Below the pieces are notes generated by a model. It saw nothing but the letters and a program-made list of their open reading frames with translations. It was not told where the DNA came from and did not search any database. Source: Hysterium pulicare CBS 123377 (taxonomy: Eukaryota; Ascomycota; Dothideomycetes; Hysteriales; Hysteriaceae). Taken from it: DNA of 64,000 nt. This document shows positions 47,344-55,252 of this stretch, piece after piece (the stretch's first letter is position 1; every line of letters begins with the position of its first letter). The stretch lies in NCBI GenBank assembly GCA_000467715.1, contig AJFK01000227.1:120183-184182 (forward strand), read 5' to 3'. Position numbers and translations under genes: made by a program.

Positions 47344-48963
47344 TCAACCCGTTGCTTCTAATTTTGCCAGGAATCCGTGCAAATCCCTCAACAACCGTTT
47401 CCACTCTTCCCCTCCCTCAATCAAGTCAAGCTGGTCCGAGCATTCACACATGAAACTAGCACCTTCCATCAAATCACGGATTCCCTGGTTAACCTGCTCC
47501 CCTCTCCTTCGTTCGAGTTGGAGCACTCTAGCTTCCACCTTCTCCACCTCAGCCTTCAACTCCGCCTTCTCTTTCAGGTAGTTTTTCATTTTTGAAGGAG
47601 CTTCTCCAGTCGATGCGCCTGCAGATGTTGCCGCATTCATTGATGCTGCTTTCTCGGTAGCAATACTGAGCACCTCAAGTGTTTTACACTCATACGCGAG
47701 GTTGGCCTTCAACGGTGAATGTTGAAGGGCATACGCTTGAGCAATTTGCCATACATCGTCATGCGCACTCCTGGCCGAGTCGTTGCTCCTTCCAGCTGGA
47801 TAGTGACTGAATCCTCCGCCCCTTTCGGTATATCCCTCACCAAGTCGGGTCCAGAGGATTTCGGAAATTTCGGCCTGTTGCTTCTGCCAAATGAGGTATA
47901 TTACGTACTGTTGAATCTTGTACGTCTTTTTGAAATGCTTATTCCTGGTGAAGACTGTGCAGACAGCATCAAACATTCCCATGATATAGTTAGAGGACTG
48001 ATGCTTGGCGTGCTGCTTAAGACGGCTAATAGAGTCTATTGCATAACCAATCTCGACCAATGGATGTTTCAGGGGCATATCGGGAAGCTTTTCGGGGTAT
48101 GTAAGTCGTCTACGAAGAGCATCGCAGAATTTCTTGGTCTCCGTTACTCGTCCCTCTGATAGTGCATCATAAGGTTCGGCATTCTTCGGCGCTCTCCGAG
48201 TCCACAGATACTTGCGATAATCATTCTTACTCTGCTCCTTGGTCACTGCCGGTTTCGTGACATTGTCGATTAGGTAGGCCATTTCAGGATCAGAATTGTT
48301 CATGTATTTCTCAATCTCCTGAATGACATCCAGCAACTCGTTTGGAGTAGGCGATAAGCCTTCATCGTCGGTAAGAAGCTGCATGTAGATGGAGGGCTGA
48401 TGCGGCGCTTGCTTTTTGAGATTGTCCAAAGCCACCTTGGTTGCTACATCATTTCTTGCCTGCCACGCCAGATTGCCGCTGATAACTCCTCGAAGTATGC
48501 GTCGATCTGTAGAAGCTAGAATCAGATTGGCATAGTATACGATCCAGTCCTTATCGCTCCCTTTCATTGTCTTGCCGGTGGCGTAGCGAGCAAAGATCTC
48601 CTCTTTCATCAACTCCCTAGCTAGTACCTCGGTTCCCGAACGCAGAAGCCTCATCCATTGCTTCTTGTGGGCTGGAAGAGACGTAGGGATTTCATCTGTG
48701 TCTAGCTCCAGGCCTCCATCCCTAAGTTCAACGAACTCAATGTTGTCGAGCTCGTCATCGTCAATTTCCATCTTGTCGTCTTCCTCGTCATAGTCTTCCT
48801 CGTCATCTTCCCCACGCCTGAATCGCTCGTACCTGGCTGCCAAGGACTCTACCGATGTGTTTTCCAGCCTTGCCGCGATCCGGAGAAACTCGATCTTGTG
48901 CGTGCCAAGCTCAAAATTGAATGTGGAGGCGGAGGACGAGGGGGCGTTGGCCGAAGAGGACAT
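47344..48963 (-). CDS. hypothetical protein with acidic tract and C-terminal coiled coil
   Basis: An intron-free frame of 539 residues starting MSSSANAPSSSAST. An acidic stretch lies near residues 50-80 (EDDEEDYDEEDDKMEIDDDE). The middle part (WMRLLRSGTEVLARELMKEE, YRKYLWTRRAPKNAEPYDAL, YVIYLIWQKQQAEISEILWT) looks globular and helical, with no family I recognise. Residues about 455-500 form a short coiled coil (LKEKAELKAEVEKVEARVLQ). The gene carries leader copy C and stands head to head with the small gene at 49742, which carries copy D. Function unknown. Confidence 0.75.
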   Translation of the reverse strand: MSSSANAPSSSASTFNFELGTHKIEFLRIAARLENTSVESLAARYERFRRGEDDEEDYDEEDDKMEIDDDELDNIEFVELRDGGLELDTDEIPTSLPAHKKQWMRLLRSGTEVLARELMKEEIFARYATGKTMKGSDKDWIVYYANLILASTDRRILRGVISGNLAWQARNDVATKVALDNLKKQAPHQPSIYMQLLTDDEGLSPTPNELLDVIQEIEKYMNNSDPEMAYLIDNVTKPAVTKEQSKNDYRKYLWTRRAPKNAEPYDALSEGRVTETKKFCDALRRRLTYPEKLPDMPLKHPLVEIGYAIDSISRLKQHAKHQSSNYIMGMFDAVCTVFTRNKHFKKTYKIQQYVIYLIWQKQQAEISEILWTRLGEGYTERGGGFSHYPAGRSNDSARSAHDDVWQIAQAYALQHSPLKANLAYECKTLEVLSIATEKAASMNAATSAGASTGEAPSKMKNYLKEKAELKAEVEKVEARVLQLERRRGEQVNQGIRDLMEGASFMCECSDQLDLIEGGEEWKRLLRDLHGFLAKLEATG

Positions 48964-49059
48964 TTTGAGGCGAGAGGTAGAGGAGGAGTCGGGAGGTTTA
49001 GAAAGGCTCAGGGGGTCCCAAAGAAGAAAATAGTAAAGTAAACTCGGTAGCTAATCGAG

Positions 49060-49205
49060 AGTACAAAGACAAGAAGATAGATCTGAGGCAGGTCACCTGC
49101 AATAGGGCCTGGAGAGGGTCAAAGGGCTTGAAGATTCGTAAACTTCTAGAGAGATTGGAAGGGTGAGAATAGGAGAACTGTACTACGCAGGGGGAAAGGT
49201 ATAAT
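49060..49205 (-). promoter_or_regulatory. shared 5' leader, copy C (gene 48963, minus strand)
   Basis: On the minus strand the 24-base core runs from 49111 to 49088 with GCAGG-TGA-CCTGC, then CTCAGATCTAT and TTCTTGTCTTTG. It lies 148 bases before the ATG at 48963. The upstream part (GCGTAGTACAGTTCTCC, ATTCTCACCCTTCCAATC, TCTAGAAGTTTACGA) is the best match to copy E, and similarity continues after the core into GTACTCTCGATTAGC and CGAGTTTACTT. Confidence 0.85.
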
Positions 49206-49399
49206 ATAGAGCAAAGCCACAGAAGGCAAAGAATTAGAAGATAGCTGGTGTTGGGTTGTTGTTTGAGAAGACGCGAAGTGAAATCAGATAGAAAACGCGC
49301 GTGGACGCCAAGACTCGCATTCACATGCGGATCAGGTGAAGAGATCCACTACCCTCTTTCAGGTATTCTTCCTCTTCCTCTTCAGTCAGCCCACTTTGA

Positions 49400-49570
49400 T
49401 CGCACTTCTTCTATTGACTACATAGTCTACACTCTCCTGAACCTAACGGTGACCTATTCAAACACATTACATAACTCTGATCAAGCTCAGCTTGTATATA
49501 CCCGGAACTACCTTTGCTTTCAGGCCCTATTGCAGGTGTCCTGCTCCGAACCTCATTCTCTCTTGTCCTC
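49400..49570 (+). promoter_or_regulatory. shared 5' leader, copy D (gene 49742)
   Basis: The 24-base core is at 49519-49542 with GCAGG-TGT-CCTGC, followed by a more diverged tail (TCCGAACCTCATTC) and then TCTCTTGTCC. It lies 223 bases before ATG 49742. The flank upstream is the most diverged of the five copies, which makes the perfect core stand out. Confidence 0.78.
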
Positions 49571-49741
49571 TTGTCCCTCTTCTTTTTTGAATCGGATTGG
49601 CTCTCCGACTCATCTCTATCTTTCCCCGACCTAGCTCATTATCTTCGTCAGGTGTCCTCCCAGACTTCTGTCGATTTCGAATCCTTCCCACCTACAGCAT
49701 TCTACGTTTGGATTAGACTTTCGACATCACACCTCCTCAAA

Positions 49742-50302
49742 ATGCCTCCAAAGATCGCTCCACCAGCAATGCAACCGTACGTAGCACCAACCTGGCACCT
49801 GATGTCATTACTATACTAATTCGAACTGTATAGGACTACCTGGATTGAAGCATACGCCGGGATTAAGAAAGCCGGCTATCCCTCAGAGCTTCCCATTACA
49901 ACTTTCATGTGGCACTGCGCGATCATTCACGTCGAAATTTGGATCGGCAACCCGATCGCAGACGAAGTCATTGGCAATCATATCGTCCAGCGCGGGAAAT
50001 GGCAGCATGGAGGGCGCAGAGGAGAGCTAATCATCAATCTTGCCGAGCAGTACGATGGCCCCGCCTTCACCTATCCGCTCCTCCGACACTTAATCAACGC
50101 CTCTCCGGCTGGATCACCGCCGTATCTCATTGCACAAGCCCTTGATGCTGCTCTTCAAGCACAAGAGGATTTCGAAGCCAAGAGGGTTCATGGCAAGGCG
50201 TACGTCGAGGACTATTACGAGTTGAAGAGAGTTTCGAAGATCTGGCAGCAGCCGCCTGAATTTGATATGCTGTCGACGAGAATGTTTAGTCTGAAACTTT
50301 GA
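49742..50302 (+). CDS. small protein resembling BTB-like C-terminal regions (2 exons)
   Basis: Exon 1 is only 35 bases (49742-49776, MPPKIAPPAMQ). A 57-bp intron with GTACGT and a CTAAT branch follows, and exon 2 is 49834-50302; together 167 residues. The second exon (FMWHCAIIHVEIWIGNPIAD, FTYPLLRHLINASPAGSPPY) has the helical pattern of the tail that follows the BTB fold in fungal BTB-like proteins, including the S/A-G-S-P segment. The BTB sheet itself is missing, so this may be a partial copy placed behind a leader. The start codon context and the MPPK opening match two other leader genes. The BTB relationship is a weak inference. Confidence 0.65.
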
Positions 50303-51758
50303 TATAGAATGGTCATGCGTCATGGAGTTCAATCGGTCAATTCACGGGTGCTAATGAAAATGGCTAGCCCATCTGCCTATTGTTTTGAGTCTCGAAATGT
50401 GAATCAAGGGAAACCAACCCTCCAGTAGAGACTCCATTTAAATCTACATACCAAATGATCTCAAGCATGGCAACTTAGTTTCCTGCCTTTCACAGAGCCT
50501 AAACCATCTGCGTGTTAGAGTAGTGGTAGGCGTAGACCTATTGCCGGATATAATGAATGTTGTTACCTAATGATCGAATGGCCTCAAGGATGGCAACTTG
50601 ATTTGATGTCTTACCCATAATCTACTCCATCTATGCAGGCTGAAAGAAAGCAATGGGTAAAAGTACACCCATCCTCTGTAAGCAACAAATGTTGATCGCC
50701 CTAGAACAGTCTTCAATGCTTATAACATAATTGAAGGGTCGTTATAGATCTAGTCTGAAAAACGCCATCACACTCTTTGAAGAAGAGCGAAATCTTCACA
50801 TGCATATCGTTAACGCTCTTTGCCTGCTGCGAACTTTGTGATTATAGGAGTGTCCTACAGCCACTGCGCTAGACGTTCATCATAACACCCGGTCCACTCT
50901 ACATTATCACCGCTACCATCACTGCCGCCCTAGGCGACAAAGCATACCCGACGCCTAGTAGTCTACCAAGCTCTCCTCCTACCAAGGTAGCTTCATCTAC
51001 CAGAACCTATCTGACGCCTGATATCTTCTTGGACGATCTTTAACTGAAATGGATAGGCTACCATTGCCTAAGCTTAGGCTCATTTGTACTTCCTCAAACT
51101 CCACCCTCGTAGCTACTTTCAACCAGCAACAGCGCGACCGGTAGGACTTGATATTTAACGGATGAGCTGTACCGAGCACTGTCTCCATTTACAGGCTCAC
51201 AGCAAAAGAAATGGTCGGAGTGTCGCAGCTAAGGTTTCAAGAGAGAGATCTTCGAATGTGCTGTATTGACGAGACAGTGTCCCTGGGTGTGTTTGGTGAC
51301 CCTGAGACCGCTAATCGGCGACTCGACACATTCAAATAGGATTGAATACTATGTAGCTATTTCGAGGTATTCGTTATGAGGTTGCCCTTTGACATTGTCT
51401 CCTGAATCCGCTTCTGTGATGCTGAAGTACCCCGAGCCGCGGTCTCTGGGGTTGGGCTTTCGCGAGTTGTGGAAATGGAAGGTGTATTTTCCTTCGCCAA
51501 GTCTGCCATCACAATTATTACACATTCTCGACCTTCGCACACTTTTGACTCTTCCACATTCTCGACTCTTTGACGTTCTCAACCATTACAAGATCTGGAC
51601 AATTCATTCACGTTAAGCCTTTGCCGCCGTCTTCATGTTATACTTTATCCCCGTCATTCGAAAGCGACTTTGTGAACATGCCACAGCTGGATCGAGAGCC
51701 CCAGAAGACCATGGAGACTCTTCATACTAACGCATGTATTTAACCTAATGCCCAGCAA
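50303..51758. other. intergenic, with an imperfect direct repeat
   Basis: About 1.45 kb without a supported gene. An imperfect direct repeat occurs: 50448-50515 (ACCAAATGATCTCAAGCATGG) and 50567-50640 (ACCTAATGATCGAA then TGGCCTCAAGGATGGCAACT). Otherwise only short open frames without motifs. Confidence 0.4.
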
Positions 51759-52595
51759 ATGATCGAAGTGGTCATAATCTTCGCATTATCTAGGGCAACC
51801 TCACCACCATCGACGCATATCATGCTTCAAGATAGCCAGGAGATGTTGGAGACCCATCGACGGCTCTCACAAGCAAAGGGATGCCATTTTCTTCCCCAAT
51901 CGTCGAGGGGGTGGCCGATTCCGTTTGAGTGGACTGAACATACCAGAAGATCAAACGCAGAAAGAACATACGTCGGCAGGGTCAAAACACCCACAGGTCA
52001 TAGAGCAGGTGCGAAGACCATGGGAAATCAAACCAACCTCCTCTCAGCATCAGAAGCATATCCTACCCCGCCTAGATGGTTCTTAATCCTCGGTAAGTGC
52101 ATCATTTCCCCCTTGCCCTTTCCTTTGTTCTTCCTGACACCAGACCAGCCCAGGCTACACTTCCTTCCCAAGCATGCGTCCATGATGGGCGGCGACTTCC
52201 AATCGCTCAACTCGCGAGCATATCTCGCGTCAGACTCACATCGACCCTTCGTAGACACAACTCTTTTGGAGATATCATGGTTTTCTTTCGATACAAACGT
52301 CCTGTTTACGGTGCAAGTGGCTCACCCAAGGGCGAGAACAAGGAAAAATACTGGGTCTATAAGGTCATGCCGAGTGCAGGGCTCACGGGAGCCGACCGAG
52401 AAAAAGAAAGAGGATGAGGAGTACTGGACGCACTCGGGGTCAACCAGTTGTCGTGCTGAACGGACGAGGCCAGGAGTCGCCTTAGGTATCGAAGACAACG
52501 ATTACGAGGAGTACTGGGCGCACTTGAGGTCAACTCAGGCGGCTGTGGAGTCAGGCCAGGGGTTGACCGAGGAGAAGAACGAAGACGAGGAGTAG
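51759..52595 (+). CDS. doubtful ORF with a repeated E-E-Y-W-x-H peptide
   Basis: An open frame of 278 codons. Its last 75 codons contain two copies of a segment with EDEEYWTHSGST and NDYEEYWAHLRST, about 91 bases apart, plus a third truncated copy at the stop (NEDEE). The first 200 codons are not recognisable, with poor, uneven composition. The repeat suggests an origin from coding DNA; the rest may be noise. I rate a real, expressed gene as unlikely but not excluded. Confidence 0.25.
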   Translation: MIEVVIIFALSRATSPPSTHIMLQDSQEMLETHRRLSQAKGCHFLPQSSRGWPIPFEWTEHTRRSNAERTYVGRVKTPTGHRAGAKTMGNQTNLLSASEAYPTPPRWFLILGKCIISPLPFPLFFLTPDQPRLHFLPKHASMMGGDFQSLNSRAYLASDSHRPFVDTTLLEISWFSFDTNVLFTVQVAHPRARTRKNTGSIRSCRVQGSREPTEKKKEDEEYWTHSGSTSCRAERTRPGVALGIEDNDYEEYWAHLRSTQAAVESGQGLTEEKNEDEE

Positions 52596-54849
52596 TATCT
52601 GAGGTCACTTGGTTGCCGGCACTCTTGAAGACACGCATGCGAGGTAGGAATCAACTCACCAATCGCCAACCTAAGATGGAGGATCGTACCCAGAGCCCAG
52701 TCACTGGCTACCAGGTTAACCAAGACATCACATCCTCCGTCTGTCAGTTCAACAATTGCCACTCGCCCCTGGATCTATATGGTCCGCTCCACCTGTCAGT
52801 TTACTGAACATCAATCCGCCGTCTAGTTCACAGATCACCACTCCTACCAAGGTCATCGTACTCAAAGTCTGATGGCTCAACGTATGGAGGAGGTCATCCT
52901 ACGAGGGCCGTACGGAGGCCTTACACCAACCTGTGAACAATACGATCCCACCAAAGGGCAAGATCGTAGTTGGCTACCAGATGTCTATGACGATACAGTT
53001 GCCAAGTACTATTCCTGTATCTTTTTCCTCTTTGTTGTCAAACTTATGGACTCTTCCATGACCCTTCATCAGCTCCATCTGTTTGCAGAATACTCACCAA
53101 CAATCTCAACCTACCGCATGGAAGGAGCTCTTCGGCACTATCCGGCACACTGATTCACTACAAGGCGAAGTTTAGTAGATAATTCTGTTCAAGCAGCTCC
53201 TGTGCTCACAGGGGTTCCCCTTCGAGAGCAGTAGCGCCGCGGACGTAGGCTACTACTCGACCCCAGCGCGATGCGGCGGTTCAGGGTCCATGGCTTTGCT
53301 ACAAGCTCCCCGTTTTCGAAGTATAACAGTTCTTTTCCTGCGAGTATGGCCTCATCGCCTTGGACTTCGTCACTCTCTGTTGCCTGGACCTCGTCGACGC
53401 TGGATGATGGGTCATCGGAGCTGATACTGAGGACCATGTCTGGAAGATCTCCAGATGAGATCTTCTGCCTGTGTCGTCCTCGACCGCATCGTCTTTACTT
53501 CATTCTTTTCATCCACAATAGTGCTCTCCCCCAACTGCATAAGATCGTCCTTGCCATCTGAGGGTCGGGCCTCTTGCGCCTAGCCTTCAGAGCCTGGAAA
53601 TGCTTGTCATCTGTCGTCCACCTGTCGTCGTATTCGACATTCGCTCCGTCGAGTGGCGCGGTCTTGTTGTTTTCGTAGACAAAGACTTCAAAGGTGTTGA
53701 CCAGTCGGTGGCAGTATACCTTCATCGTCATTGACATTGCCGTGGATGACCTCATCGTCGACCGGAAAGACACCTTCGCACATCCCACTCGCACTGCACC
53801 ACTAAACTATAATGGTCGCTATCGGGTCCATCAGTTACGAACTTCTTCGCTTAACTACAGTGGATTGTTCACTGGAGCTCCTCAGACCACCGCACTTTAG
53901 CTTATTTGAGAGATCGCATGGTGTTACAGTTGTTCCGCAGGACCTTAGCGTCCATCTGGACTACAGAGATCAGGCTTTCAACAACCAGAGTCGCGCGTCC
54001 CTCATCATCAAGGAAAAGCATAGCTGCAGTACCGTTCTAGGTAATATTGGAAGGGCAATTTCCTCCCGTCTTTCATATTTCATAGTTTCAATCTATCCCT
54101 CTCAAGATTCACTGTTGAAACTACGCTTTTGAAACCTTGGGATGGTAGACTATGGAATGAAAACTTCGATCGGAGACGGTGATAGCATGCATGATGACGT
54201 TCATACAGCAATCAAGGGATGGGCTTCGGTGGTGTGAGTCAATATTTGATGGCGATTCAGCGACGTCCTTCAAGCGTACGATGATTGAGGTCGATCGGAC
54301 ATTGGCAAGTCTTGACGATGGATGAGATGAACATCTCTTCTTCACAACTTGGCGTATGGCAGATTGCACAATGTGATGACATCAACTCCTTTGATACATC
54401 TCTGTAATCCCTAGCCACTTAGCCATTTATCCATCGATCTATCCTCTTCCAAAACCAGTTGATTGTCAACATGATTGGTCAGATGAGGGCGATCTGCCAC
54501 TGGTCGTTGGTTCGAATATACTATGCCTCACCACTCACCCTTGCCGGCACCACTTTTCATATACATAAAGATGTAGAAGCATCCCTCAGCACCCATGAGG
54601 GATTCTATCAGCACCTATCTTGCTCAGTGTTGCATTCATTTCGGTTTTCCTGCCCACTACCAGTGTTCAAGAGATTGACCGATGCCTCACGTCACCGTCT
54701 GGCGTGACTTCCACGAAAGGGAGTCACCCCTAGACGAATGCCAAGACCCACAAATCTCGTATATCTCCTGCAAAATACTCATCTTTCTCCTTTTTCTCAC
54801 CATCAGCCTAAGTTATCATCAGTCTTTTGCCTCTCAAGGTCTTGTCGCT
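52596..54849. other. intergenic with possible decayed minus-strand coding fragments
   Basis: No intact gene. On the minus strand, 53189-53437 (VDEVQATESDEVQGDEAILA) and 53495-53794 (CHRLVNTFEVFVYENNKTAP) look protein-like and lie in different frames in the same order, so they may be remains of one gene. Other frames are short and featureless. Confidence 0.35.
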
Positions 54850-55045
54850 ACTTCACGGATATATCCACCCAGCGTAGTACAATTCTCCCATTCTCACCCT
54901 TTCAATCCAATCTCTTTAGAAGTCTACGAGACTCTCATACCTGGTCGCCCCTCATCAGGCCCTATTGCAGGTGTCCTGCTTCAGATTTTTTTTCTTGTTT
55001 CTTGTACTCTCGACTGGCACTCGAGTTTACTTCACTCTTCTTAAC
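54850..55045 (+). promoter_or_regulatory. shared 5' leader, copy E (gene 55253)
   Basis: The 24-base core is at 54956-54979 with GCAGG-TGT-CCTGC, then TTCAGATTTTTTTTC and TTGTTTCTTG. It lies 297 bases before ATG 55253. Upstream CCACCCAGCGTAGTACAA, TCTCCCATTCTCACCC and TTTAGAAGTCTACGA match copy C closely, and downstream GTACTCTCGACTGGC and CGAGTTTACTTCAC continue the match. Confidence 0.85.
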
Positions 55046-55250
55046 CTCCGAACCTCCTGAATCTTCTCCAAATCTCCTCCTGATTCTCCTCCGAACCTCC
55101 TCTCAATCCTCTTCCGAACCTCCTCTCGACCCTCTTCCGAACCTCCTCTCAATCCTCCTCCAAAACTCCTTCGAACCTCCTCCTGACCCTCCTTTAATCC
55201 TCCTGAACCTCTTCCGACCCTCTTGAATCTCCTCCGAACCTCGCTCCTCA
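55045..55250 (+). repeat. TCC-rich imperfect tandem repeat in the 55253 leader
   Basis: About 200 bases of repeating units built on CCTCC(G/T)AA(C/T)CTCCT and TCCTCTTCCGAACC. It is strongly pyrimidine-biased on the plus strand and sits between leader core E and the start codon, making this the longest leader of the five. Probably microsatellite-like expansion within a 5' UTR or promoter. Confidence 0.8.
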
Positions 55251-55252
55251 TA

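Noticed and set aside
49000-49324. 108-codon minus-strand frame covering leader copy C as a coding gene
   Set aside because: Its frame across the core differs from that in the other leaders; the shared signal is nucleotide-level and the real gene starts at 48963.
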